Of a stretch of DNA of 64,000 nucleotides, positions 54,049-61,360 are shown piece by piece. Each line of letters opens with the position of its first letter. Position 1 is the first letter of the stretch. Source of the stretch: an uncultured Clostridia bacterium (GTDB taxonomy: Bacteria > Bacillota > Clostridia > TANB77 > CAG-508). Under the pieces are notes generated by a model. The model saw nothing but the letters and a program-made list of their open reading frames with translations. It made no database searches and had not been told where the DNA came from. The stretch is taken from positions 1-64,000 of the forward strand of contig CAJUSU010000006.1 in NCBI GenBank assembly GCA_910589185.1, in the 5' to 3' direction. A program made the translations under genes and the position numbers.

Positions 54049-54165
54049 GGTAAATCATATCCTCCATTTCATTTTTTCAAAATATAATTTATATGAAACT
54101 TGTTTTAAAAGTGCTACCGGGGAGAAGCCAATTAAAATAAGTCATAATCATACATATGCTTTGCT

Positions 54166-54194
54166 ATTATAATACAAAAGTAGGGAAAAGTCAA
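54166..54194 (-). promoter_or_regulatory. Promoter of rplM-rpsI
   Basis: On the minus strand TTGACT (54194-54189), a 17-bp spacer and TATAAT (54171-54166). Confidence 0.8.
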
Positions 54195-54213
54195 CTACTC
54201 AAACCAAATTTTC

Positions 54214-54257
54214 CATAGTTCTTTGACTATTATATATATAATAGTCAAAGAACTATG
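54214..54257. repeat. 44-bp perfect palindrome between divergent ribosomal operons
   Basis: 17-base arms (CATAGTTCTTTGACTAT and its reverse complement) around a self-complementary TATATATATA, with no mismatch. It lies 19 bp from the rplM -35 box and 9 bp from the infC -35 box. Confidence 0.95.
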
Positions 54258-54266
54258 AAAAAAATC

Positions 54267-54295
54267 TTGACATTTTAACAAAAATGGAGTATACT
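54267..54295 (+). promoter_or_regulatory. Promoter of infC-rpmI-rplT
   Basis: Exact TTGACA (54267-54272), 17-bp spacer, TATACT (54290-54295). Confidence 0.85.
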
Positions 54296-54318
54296 AATAC
54301 ACGTAAATAAAAAAGAAG

Positions 54319-54431
54319 CAATTCATGCTCGCCTTCACCAAAGGGAAAAGGCTAATAACTTTACTCTATTTTTGTGCAATACAAAAATGAGTGAATTTGA
54401 GTTATGAATTGATTTTATCAATTCATTTTTT
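54319..54431 (+). promoter_or_regulatory. infC leader with terminator and competing antiterminator arm
   Basis: ATGAATTGA (54404-54412) pairs with TCAATTCAT (54418-54426) and T residues follow: a terminator 25 bp before the infC ribosome site. CAATTCAT at 54319-54326 copies the 3' arm exactly, so it can sequester the 5' arm and prevent termination. This fits attenuation as in the L20-controlled infC leaders of Firmicutes. Confidence 0.78.
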
Positions 54432-54464
54432 ATTTGCTTAAGAAAATAAACGGAGGTGTTTGAT

Positions 54465-54977
54465 ATCAAACAAGAATTGCCAATTAATGAACAAATTAGA
54501 GCTGCTAAAGTTCAAGTAATTGATGACAATGGAGAAAAAAAAGGAGCCATGAGCTTACAAGATGCATTAGACTTAGCTTATGAAAAAAAATTAGACTTAG
54601 TTATGGTAGCTCCAAATCCAGAAATGCCAGTATGTAAAATTATGAACTATGGTAAGTACAAATTTGAACAATCTAAAAGGGAGAAAGAGGCTAGAAAAAA
54701 ACAAAAAACTTTTGAACTAAAGGAAATTAGAATTACTCCAAACATTGAACAACATGACTTTGAATTCAAAAGTAAAAATGCTAGAAAATTCTTAGAAGAC
54801 GGAAACAAAGTAAGAATTACTTTAAAATTTAGAGGAAGAGAAATGAACTACATTAAACTTGGAGAGCAAGTATTAAATAAATTCATTGAAGAATTATCTG
54901 ATATTTCTGTTCCAGAGAAAAAACCACTTTTAGAAGGAAAAAACATGTTTATTATATTAGCGAAAAAAGCAAATTAA
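54465..54977 (+). CDS. infC: Translation initiation factor IF-3, probable ATC start
   Basis: About 170 aa. 'INEQIRAAKVQVID' at the start, 'VMVAPNPEMPVCKIMNYGKYKFEQ', 'KEIRITPNIEQHDFEFK' and 'VRITLKFRGREM' are family-typical. The only upstream GTG (54456) lies inside the ribosome site GGAGGTG (54452-54458), so the start should be the ATC at 54465, six bases after it; rare AUU/AUC/AUA starts are a known feature of infC and support self-regulation. Followed by rpmI and rplT. Confidence 0.96.
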   Translation: MKQELPINEQIRAAKVQVIDDNGEKKGAMSLQDALDLAYEKKLDLVMVAPNPEMPVCKIMNYGKYKFEQSKREKEARKKQKTFELKEIRITPNIEQHDFEFKSKNARKFLEDGNKVRITLKFRGREMNYIKLGEQVLNKFIEELSDISVPEKKPLLEGKNMFIILAKKAN

Positions 54978-55037
54978 TTTATGCGAAATAAAAAAGCTAA
55001 TAAGTAATAGATTACAAAATTTAAAGGAGGAAAGATT

Positions 55038-55241
55038 ATGCCAAAGTTAAAAACAAATAAAGCTGCTAAAAAGAGATATTCTTATACAGCAACAGGAAAA
55101 GTAAAAAGAACAAAATCAAATAGAAGACACCTTTTAGCAAATAAAACAAGTAGAGCAAAATCAAGAGGAAAAGTACAAGATGCTTACGCTGACAAAACAT
55201 GTGAAGCAGGAATTAAAAAAATGTTACCATATGGTAATTAA
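55038..55241 (+). CDS. rpmI: 50S ribosomal protein L35
   Basis: 67 aa, 'MPKLKTNKAAKKRYSYTATGKVKR' opening (basic, family-typical), 'SNRRHLLANKTSRAKSRG' and 'KMLPYGN'. AAAGGAGG before the ATG. Middle gene of infC-rpmI-rplT. Confidence 0.98.
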   Translation: MPKLKTNKAAKKRYSYTATGKVKRTKSNRRHLLANKTSRAKSRGKVQDAYADKTCEAGIKKMLPYGN

Positions 55242-55257
55242 TTAGGGGGGAAATAAA

Positions 55258-55611
55258 ATGGCAAGAGTAAAAACAGCAAATATTACTCGTAAAAAACATA
55301 AAAAAGTCTTAAAAAGAGCAAAAGGATATTATGGAGCAAAACATTATAGATTTAGAATGGCTAAACAAGCTGTTATGAAATCAGGTAATTATGCATATAC
55401 AGGAAGAAAAGACAAAAAGAGTAATTTTAGAAAATTATGGATAGCAAGAATTAATGCTGCTGCAAGAATGAATGGTTTAACATATAGCCAATTAATCAAT
55501 GGATTAAAGAAAGCTAATGTAGTAATCAACAGAAAAATGTTAGCAGAAATTGCTGTAACAGACGAAAAAGCATTTGCAGAAATTGCAAACACAGCTAAAA
55601 AAGCAAAATAA
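55258..55611 (+). CDS. rplT: 50S ribosomal protein L20
   Basis: 117 aa. 'ARVKTANITRKKHKKVLKRAKGY', 'KQAVMKSGNYAYTGRKDKK', 'NFRKLWIARINAAARMNGL' and 'MLAEIAVTDEKAF' identify L20. It is the expected autoregulator of this operon. AGGGGGG before the ATG. Confidence 0.98.
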   Translation: MARVKTANITRKKHKKVLKRAKGYYGAKHYRFRMAKQAVMKSGNYAYTGRKDKKSNFRKLWIARINAAARMNGLTYSQLINGLKKANVVINRKMLAEIAVTDEKAFAEIANTAKKAK

Positions 55612-55620
55612 GAAAAAAGA

Positions 55621-55667
55621 AAATCTCATAAAGGAAAACAAAATCCTAGCATGAGATTTTTTTATTT
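55621..55667 (+). terminator. Terminator of infC-rpmI-rplT
   Basis: AAATCTCAT (55621-55629) with ATGAGATTT (55651-55659), then TTTTTT. Confidence 0.85.
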
Positions 55668-55763
55668 TTGCAAAAGTATAAAAAGACTATTGCAAATTGA
55701 AGCAAAAAATATTACAATAAGTGTGTAATACGAAATATGAAAGAAAATGACGGAGGAAGACTA

Positions 55764-56009
55764 ATGAAAAATAAACAATATATGAAAAAAAATGCAGGAA
55801 TAACTCTAATAGTATTAGTAGTAACTATTGTAATACTTTTGATTTTAGTAGGTGTTACCATTTCATCATTTACAGGAGATGATGGATTAGTAAATGAAAC
55901 AAAAAAGACGAAAAATAATATAGAAGATTTACAAAATAAAACAATGGATGAGTTGAATCAAATTGCTAATGAATTATCTACTTCAGCAGGAGATGCTTTA
56001 AATCCATAA
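55764..56009 (+). CDS. Small prepilin-like protein
   Basis: 81 aa from the ATG at 55764 (MKNKQYMKKN), which follows CGGAGGAAGACTA. The basic leader ends at 'KKNAG', then 'ITLIVLVVTIVILLILVGVTI', a type IV prepilin N-terminal helix in which the usual Glu5 is replaced by Val. A short acidic helical tail follows and no globular domain. A pilin-like or pseudopilin subunit processed by a prepilin peptidase is the likely role. Its own terminator follows, and a second prepilin-like gene is next. No pilin assembly genes are in the window. Confidence 0.72.
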   Translation: MKNKQYMKKNAGITLIVLVVTIVILLILVGVTISSFTGDDGLVNETKKTKNNIEDLQNKTMDELNQIANELSTSAGDALNP

Positions 56010-56034
56010 GAAAATAATAAAAAAAGAAAAGTTT

Positions 56035-56066
56035 AAGAAATGCATGGGATGCATTTCTTTTTTTTG
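56035..56066 (+). terminator. Terminator of the small prepilin-like gene
   Basis: AAGAAATGCAT-GGG-ATGCATTTCTT perfect stem followed by T residues. Confidence 0.9.
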
Positions 56067-56263
56067 ACAAAATTAACAATTTTTATTTTAATATTTCAAA
56101 TAATATATTGACATTTAATTTGATATATTGATAAAATATAACAAAATGTTATAAACTGATAAATGAAAAATAGGATAGGCACTAGAATATTTTTCGAAAA
56201 ATTAGGAAATAGTAAAACAAAAGACTTATGCAATAACATGAAAAAGAAATAACAAAATGTAAA

Positions 56264-57586
56264 ATGCATAAAAAGAGAAACGGAGGAAATGAAAAAATTG
56301 AAACAGCTGAGGCTGTATATATACACACACAAGGTTTATTAAAAAATGAGAAAAAGCAAAGTGGTATTACATTAATAGCGCTTATTGTAACGGTAATAAT
56401 ATTGTTAATATTAGCAGGTGTAACACTTTTTTATGTATTAGGAGATAATGGAATTATAAAAGTAGCACAAGATGCTAAGAAACAGACAGAAGATGCAATG
56501 AAAAATGAACAACAATTATTAGGAGAATTAGCAAATCAGTTAAAAGAAGAATATGGTGGAGGTAATGGAGATAATAACCAGGGAGGAAATACACCAAATC
56601 CACCAATAAAAGATGAGACAATAGCAGATATAGTAGATAAGATACAAGAAAATAATAAAACAGTAGAAGATGCAAATGGAAATCCTATAGTAATTCCAGG
56701 AGGATTTAAAGTAGTACCGAATTCACCAGAAGGAACAGATGAAAGCCAAAAAGTTGAATACAGTTATAATGGAGATGGAACTCCAGCAGTACAAGACGGA
56801 ATTGTAATAGAAGACGAAGAAGGAAATCAATTTGTATGGATACCAGTCGGAGATATAAAAAATAAAGATGGGACAACAACGACTATAACGTTAGGAAGAT
56901 ATATATTTGATAAGACAAATGGAACACCAGATTTAGAACAAGCAGCATATACATCAGAAAATCCAGAGAATTATACTGAAGTAGTGACTCTTGAAAATTA
57001 TTTTCAAGAATTAGTAAGGGGCTCTAACAATACACCAGCTAAAGATATAGGAGAATTTGTGACAAAAGCGAAAGTAAATAGTGGATATTACCTAGCAAGA
57101 TATGAAGCTAGTAAGGGAACAGATGATAAAGTAAAGTCACAAAACAATAAAATAGCATGGACAAGTATTACGCAATCAGATGCGGCATCAGAGGCAAGAA
57201 GAATGTACAGTGAAAATAGTTATATAGAAACTGACTTAGTAAATAGTTATGCATGGGATACAGCAATTGTATTTATTCAAGAGTATAGTAAAAACAATAA
57301 TTATGCAAATAAGAAACCTGTGAGTACTAAAGCGACAGATACAGGGAAATCAGGAGATGTAGTATGCAATATACACGATATGGCTTCCAATTTCAGTGAG
57401 TGGAGCACTGAACATTCTACTTACACGTATGCTAGTAATTCATCTTATCCCTTGGCTGGTAGGGGAGGAAATCACTATAACGGCCGAAATGTTCTTGCGT
57501 CGGCACGCCTTTACTTTTTTAACTACACAAATGGTGAGCCCAAGTATTCTAACTGGGGTTTTCGAACTCTTGTCTACGTCATCTAG
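56264..57586 (+). CDS. Prepilin-like protein with FGE/C-type-lectin-like C-terminal domain; possible DGR target
   Basis: 440 aa. Prepilin-type helix at about 33-55 ('SGITLIALIVTVIILLILAGVTL', read in two parts), a helical segment, a Gly/Asn/Pro linker ('GGGNGDNNQGGNTPNPP'), then a formylglycine-enzyme-like fold: 'FVWIPVGDI', 'GYYLARYEASKG', 'VCNIHDMASNFSEWS' (compare DMAGNVWEW), 'LAGRGGNHYNG' and a terminal 'SNWGFRTLVYV'. The last 70 codons use CGA, CGC, CTT, GTC, CCC and TCG, unlike the AGA/TTA body. This is the layout of diversity-generating retroelement variable proteins. The given ATG has a weak ribosome site; a strong one (CGGAGGAA) precedes an out-of-frame ATG at 56289. Confidence 0.72.
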   Translation: MHKKRNGGNEKIETAEAVYIHTQGLLKNEKKQSGITLIALIVTVIILLILAGVTLFYVLGDNGIIKVAQDAKKQTEDAMKNEQQLLGELANQLKEEYGGGNGDNNQGGNTPNPPIKDETIADIVDKIQENNKTVEDANGNPIVIPGGFKVVPNSPEGTDESQKVEYSYNGDGTPAVQDGIVIEDEEGNQFVWIPVGDIKNKDGTTTTITLGRYIFDKTNGTPDLEQAAYTSENPENYTEVVTLENYFQELVRGSNNTPAKDIGEFVTKAKVNSGYYLARYEASKGTDDKVKSQNNKIAWTSITQSDAASEARRMYSENSYIETDLVNSYAWDTAIVFIQEYSKNNNYANKKPVSTKATDTGKSGDVVCNIHDMASNFSEWSTEHSTYTYASNSSYPLAGRGGNHYNGRNVLASARLYFFNYTNGEPKYSNWGFRTLVYVI

Positions 57587-57613
57587 TTGACCTGAGGGTA
57601 TTAAGGGACTGTA
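57375..57613 (+). other. Candidate DGR variable region (VR) at the 3' end of the prepilin-FGE gene
   Basis: A stretch clearly richer in G and C than both the gene body and the following intergenic DNA, covering the last 70 codons and continuing about 27 bases past the stop (TTGACCTGAGGGTATTAAGG). It encodes the ligand-binding tail of a CLec/FGE fold ending in GFR. Such a boundary crossing the stop codon is expected of a segment copied from a template repeat. No reverse transcriptase or template repeat is in the window. Confidence 0.5.
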
Positions 57614-57653
57614 AAAAATTTTGTGTAATTTGAAAATATATTGAAAAAGGACA

Positions 57654-57686
57654 TCCTTATGATAAAAAATATCATAAGGAGTTTTC
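57654..57686 (+). terminator. Terminator after the prepilin-FGE gene
   Basis: TCCTTATGATA / TATCATAAGGA perfect stem followed by GTTTTCTTT. Confidence 0.8.
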
Positions 57687-57764
57687 TTTATAAATGGAAA
57701 CAATAAAAAAGTTATGATATAATCAATGGGAGAATAGTAAGAAAGTGAGAAATGAGGAAAAATA

Positions 57765-58340
57765 ATGTATTCCACAATAAGGAAGATAATCATTTTTATA
57801 GTATGTAAAATCTTATTTAGAGTAGAATATCAAAATGAAGAAAACTTAAAACAATATGGTAAATGTCTTATTTGTCCAAACCACTCGAGAATTTATGATC
57901 CAGTATTTATATACCCAAAAATAGAGAATATATATGGAATGGCAAAGTCAGAGCTTTTTAAACATAAATTAGTAGCAAATTTTCTAAAGTATCATAATAT
58001 ATTCCAAGTTGATAGAGAAAAAACAGATACCAAAAGTTTGAGGAAAGCACTAAAACTATTAAAAGAGAATGAGAACATAAGGTTCTTGATATTTCCGGAA
58101 GGAAAGGTATTAAAGGACAAAAAACAAAGAGGGATAGTGAAAAATGGAGCAGTATATATAGCAGCAATGGCAAATGTGCCAATTATTCCTATCTATATTA
58201 CAGCAAGACCGAAATACTTTTCTAAAGTAGTAGTTAAGTTTGGAAAGCCAATCTTTTATGATAAATCACAATTGAAAGATAAAGATAAAATAGCAGAAGC
58301 ATCAAAACAATTATTGAAAGAGATTTATACTATGGAATAG
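57765..58340 (+). CDS. plsC: 1-acyl-sn-glycerol-3-phosphate acyltransferase (PlsC)
   Basis: 191 aa. 'CPNHSRIYDPVF' holds the HX4D catalytic motif; 'FQVDRE' and 'FLIFPEGK' are the substrate-binding motifs, and 'VPIIPIYITA' is motif IV. It adds the second acyl chain to make phosphatidic acid at the membrane. Preceded by GAGGAAAAATA. Monocistronic. Confidence 0.92.
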   Translation: MYSTIRKIIIFIVCKILFRVEYQNEENLKQYGKCLICPNHSRIYDPVFIYPKIENIYGMAKSELFKHKLVANFLKYHNIFQVDREKTDTKSLRKALKLLKENENIRFLIFPEGKVLKDKKQRGIVKNGAVYIAAMANVPIIPIYITARPKYFSKVVVKFGKPIFYDKSQLKDKDKIAEASKQLLKEIYTME

Positions 58341-58360
58341 TTGAAAAAGTGTTTCTAAAA

Positions 58361-58397
58361 AAGGGGATAAAAACGATAATACGCTTTTATCCCTTAT
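58361..58397. terminator. Bidirectional terminator between plsC and spoVAE
   Basis: AAGGGATAAAA.CG / CG.TTTTATCCCTT with flanking A and T tracts. Confidence 0.85.
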
Positions 58398-58422
58398 TTT
58401 TGTAAAATTTGTATAAATTCTA

Positions 58423-58809
58423 TTATTGTTTCTTAATTTTAGGCTTAGCAATCAAAGAAGCTAAGTACCCGAAGAATACTGCAGCCGCAATTCCACCAGC
58501 AGAAGCTTTAACACCACCAATAAAAGCACCTAAAAGTCCAGAATTTTGAACTTCCTGCATAGCACCTTTAGCAAGGTTTGCACCAAATCCAGTTAATGGA
58601 ACAGTAGCACCAGCACCCGCAAAATCAATTAAATATTTGTAAATGCCAAGTCCTCCTAAAATTGCACCAACTGTTACAAATAGTACCAAAATTCTAGCAG
58701 GGGTTAGCTTTGTTTTATCAATTAAAATTTGACCAATGATACAGATTAATCCACCTACAACAAAGCATTTTAATAAGCCCATCCAGTCAATACTCTGAAA
58801 AAATTCCAT
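58423..58809 (-). CDS. spoVAE: Stage V sporulation protein AE
   Basis: 128 aa from the ATG at 58809 (MEFFQSIDW), which follows GGAGGATGATAAA; the slightly longer frame would start within that site. Four membrane helices with 'CFVVGGLICIIGQILID', 'GAGATVPLTGFGANLAKG' and 'GGVKASAGGIAAAVFFGYLASL'. Part of the SpoVA channel that loads dipicolinic acid into the forespore and releases it at germination. Separated from spoVAD by a REP-like element. Confidence 0.95.
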   Translation of the reverse strand: MEFFQSIDWMGLLKCFVVGGLICIIGQILIDKTKLTPARILVLFVTVGAILGGLGIYKYLIDFAGAGATVPLTGFGANLAKGAMQEVQNSGLLGAFIGGVKASAGGIAAAVFFGYLASLIAKPKIKKQ

Positions 58810-58827
58810 TTTATCATCCTCCAATTT

Positions 58828-58928
58828 TGTCAGTTTAGGGACGTTAGTTTAACTGACATCTGTCCCTAAACTGACACTTTACCATTTATTACCAAAATGT
58901 CAGTTAAACTAACGTCCCTAAACTGACA
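58828..58928. repeat. REP-like paired hairpin element, copy C
   Basis: Inverted 31-nt modules at 58828-58858 and 58898-58928, arms TGTCAGTT/AACTGACA, core TAGGGACGTTAGTTT. A partial CTGTCCCTAAACTGACA lies between. The element ends exactly at the stop codon of spoVAD and sits inside the spoVA operon. Confidence 0.82.
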
Positions 58929-59933
58929 TTAGTTTTCAATACTAATTGCATGTGCAATACCAGGAATACTCTCACCTTGTTGTGCACTCATAGAGTTCAT
59001 TAAAGCACCAGTTGCAATTAATAAAATTTTGTTTAATTTCTTTTCTTGCAATTGTTTATAGAAATAGCCAGAGAAGGTAGTACCGACACAAGCACAGCCA
59101 CTTCCACCAGAATGTGTATCTTGTTTTTCCTTATCAAAAATAAGGACACCACAGTCGTTATAGTTGCTTTTAATATTGTACCCCTTAGTTTCAGCTAGCT
59201 CAGTGACAATCTCTTTTCCTACATATCCTAAATCACCTGTGATAATGGCATCATAATAGCTTGGCTTACGGCCTGTATCTCTGAAATGTGTAATTAATGT
59301 ATCTAATGCAGCAGGAGCCATAGCAGCACCCATGTTATTAGCATCTTTAATTCCCATATCCACTATCTTTCCTGGTGTTATCGCCGTGATAAAAGGTCCT
59401 GTACCGTTAGCGCTTACAACAGCAGCTCCTGAACCTGTAACAGTCCATTGAGCAGATTGTGGCCTTTGATTTCCAAGTTCTAATGGAAAACGGAATTGTT
59501 TTTCGGCACTACAAAAATGGCTAGATGTTGCACATAGCACATTAGTAGCAGCACCAGACTCTACAAAGACACTTCCTAAACATAAACTTTCTACAAAAGT
59601 AGAACAAGCGCCAAATACTCCAAAAAAAGGAATATTTAATTCGCGTAAACCAAAGCTAGAAGAAATACATTGATTTAATAAGTCTCCTGCAAAGCAATAG
59701 TCAATATCAGTTGCAGCAATACCAGATTTAGTAACTGCCATATTAACTGTTTCCTTTATAATTTTGCTTTCCGCTTTTTCCCATGTTTTTTCACCCCAAA
59801 ACTCATCATCTAAACATTGATCAAAATATTTAGCGAGAGGACCTTGTGCTTCTTTAGGTCCAACAATACTAGCTGTTGACACAATAGTAGGGGGATTATC
59901 AAATTGTATCGTTTGTGTTCCTAATCGTTTCAT
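58929..59933 (-). CDS. spoVAD: Stage V sporulation protein AD
   Basis: 334 aa, thiolase-like fold. 'LGTQTIQFDNPPTIVSTASIVGPKE' region (as 'IQFDNPP' and 'ASIVGPKEAQGPL'), 'DYCFAGDLLNQCISSSF', 'FGVFGACSTFVESL' and 'HSGGSGCACVGTTFSGYF' are diagnostic. The protein binds dipicolinic acid in the SpoVA complex. Fifteen bases downstream of spoVAC. Confidence 0.96.
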   Translation of the reverse strand: MKRLGTQTIQFDNPPTIVSTASIVGPKEAQGPLAKYFDQCLDDEFWGEKTWEKAESKIIKETVNMAVTKSGIAATDIDYCFAGDLLNQCISSSFGLRELNIPFFGVFGACSTFVESLCLGSVFVESGAATNVLCATSSHFCSAEKQFRFPLELGNQRPQSAQWTVTGSGAAVVSANGTGPFITAITPGKIVDMGIKDANNMGAAMAPAALDTLITHFRDTGRKPSYYDAIITGDLGYVGKEIVTELAETKGYNIKSNYNDCGVLIFDKEKQDTHSGGSGCACVGTTFSGYFYKQLQEKKLNKILLIATGALMNSMSAQQGESIPGIAHAISIEN

Positions 59934-59947
59934 AAAATTTCACACTC

Positions 59948-60394
59948 CTATCCCTGAAAAAATGTTGCAATAATGCCGATAATAACAGAAGCAGAAATAC
60001 CAAATACAAGGACTGGTCCTGCTACTGTAAACATTTTTCCACCAACACCCATAACATATCCTTCAGATTTGTACTCAATAGCAGGGGAAACAATGGAATT
60101 AGCAAATCCAGTAATTGGAACTAGAGAGCCAGCACCTGCAAATTTTCCTATTTTATTAAAAACGTTTAAACTTGTTAAAATAGCGGAAACGGCAATTAAG
60201 ATAATAGAAACAACAGTTGACGCTGAAGTTTGGTCCATTCCTTTATATTCACAAAAATCCATAATAATTTGCCCAATAGAACAAATTAAGCCTCCTACCC
60301 AAAAAGCATTAAAGCAATTTTTTAGTATAGGGGAGTTAGGAGACTTTTGATCCACGTAATCGCTATATTCTTGTTTTGTTTCAATTGGTTTCAT
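59948..60394 (-). CDS. spoVAC: Stage V sporulation protein AC
   Basis: 148 aa, four membrane helices. 'FWVGGLICSIGQIIMDF', 'GAGSLVPITGFANSIVSPAIEYKSEG' (as 'GSLVPITGFANS') and 'KMFTVAGPVLVFG' are typical. A mechanosensitive component of the SpoVA dipicolinate channel. Preceded by AAAGGAGAA; dodecin is 14 bp upstream. Confidence 0.96.
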   Translation of the reverse strand: MKPIETKQEYSDYVDQKSPNSPILKNCFNAFWVGGLICSIGQIIMDFCEYKGMDQTSASTVVSIILIAVSAILTSLNVFNKIGKFAGAGSLVPITGFANSIVSPAIEYKSEGYVMGVGGKMFTVAGPVLVFGISASVIIGIIATFFQG

Positions 60395-60408
60395 AAAAGT
60401 TCTCCTTT

Positions 60409-60624
60409 CTAGTTATCCCTATCTCTATCAATGACAAAAGACAAGTCTAAGTCAACATAGTATTGTACTAATTTTTTACCGTCTATTTTAGCTCTTTGGT
60501 CTAAAATTTTAACACAAGATAAATAATCAATTGTTTTAGACGCTTCATTTACTGCTTGTACAACGGCATCTTTCCAAGAAACAGTAGATGTTCCTGTAAT
60601 GATTAAATGTTTTTCAATACCCAT
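60409..60624 (-). CDS. Dodecin family flavoprotein
   Basis: 71 aa. 'HLIITGTSTVSWKDAVVQAVNEASKTI' (read as 'GTSTVSWKDAV' with 'NEASKTI') and a beta-hairpin 'KLVQYYVDLDLSFVID' match dodecin, a dodecameric flavin-storage protein; the usual flavin-stacking Trp is the one in SWKDA. Located 14 bp before spoVAC on the same strand, suggesting co-expression with the spoVA genes, which is unusual. Confidence 0.88.
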   Translation of the reverse strand: MGIEKHLIITGTSTVSWKDAVVQAVNEASKTIDYLSCVKILDQRAKIDGKKLVQYYVDLDLSFVIDRDRDN

Positions 60625-60709
60625 TTAAAATCAACCTCCATATTATTTTAGTTCAATTCTATGTTTTCCAAAAAAAGTAGAATTTATACAAAAATTACAA
60701 AAATATTAA

Positions 60710-61132
60710 TTATTTCTTTTCTTCCTTTGGATAAATCACAGACAATTCTTTTTGGGTACTCATTAAAAACTCAAAAGCTTCTTTAAATGTCAAATTATTA
60801 AAATCAAGTGAAAGAATTTTTGAAATCATAGATTTTAATTTTTCATTATTGGAATAGTCAGAATAATTTTCTATAACACCATAAGTGTCATCTACAAATT
60901 GAAAAGGAATTTCAAGGGCTTCTAAAAGACGAACATAACGTTCACGACAAGAAACCGGAAAACCTACTTTTTCGATTTCTTCATTTAGTTTTCCAAGATT
61001 TAATTTTAAAGAAACAGATAAACGTACAGCATCTTCACCAAGAGCTAAGTAGAAAATACCTGCTTTAAAAAGATAAACAGTATCAGAATTTTTTTCTTTT
61101 AGTTTTATGTATTTATCATATAATTTACTCAT
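60710..61132 (-). CDS. Stand-alone MutS domain I-like protein
   Basis: 140 aa. 'YDKYIKLKEKNSDTVYLFKAGIFYLALGEDAV' resembles the mismatch-recognition domain at the start of MutS (compare 'Y..IK...PD.ILFFR.GDFYE.F..DA'), continuing with 'KVGFPVSCRERYVRLLEAL'. The Phe-x-Glu DNA-stacking motif is absent (FYLAL here), and no MutS ATPase follows, so mismap repair function is doubtful. The start is behind AAGGAGGTAC. Conserved solo copies are seen in clostridia with unknown role. Upstream of dodecin-spoVA on the same strand. Confidence 0.65.
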   Translation of the reverse strand: MSKLYDKYIKLKEKNSDTVYLFKAGIFYLALGEDAVRLSVSLKLNLGKLNEEIEKVGFPVSCRERYVRLLEALEIPFQFVDDTYGVIENYSDYSNNEKLKSMISKILSLDFNNLTFKEAFEFLMSTQKELSVIYPKEEKK

Positions 61133-61360
61133 AATAAAAAGTACCTCCTTAAATATATGGATTTAGTCCATGTTTAAGAAAAGTACAATCATTGACACAA
61201 AAATATAAAAAATCTTAATATTTTATTATTTCCTTTATTTCTTGCTAAAATATGACAAAACTATTATAACAGAAAAAAGTTTTTTAGTAAATGGTATTCA
61301 CTAAAAAATAAAGTTATGATATAGTTGTAATATCACAATAGAAGAAGGAGAATATAAAAA

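Noticed and set aside
57440..57793. Minus-strand frame overlapping the candidate variable region
   Set aside because: Overlaps the terminator and two plus-strand genes and encodes no recognisable protein.
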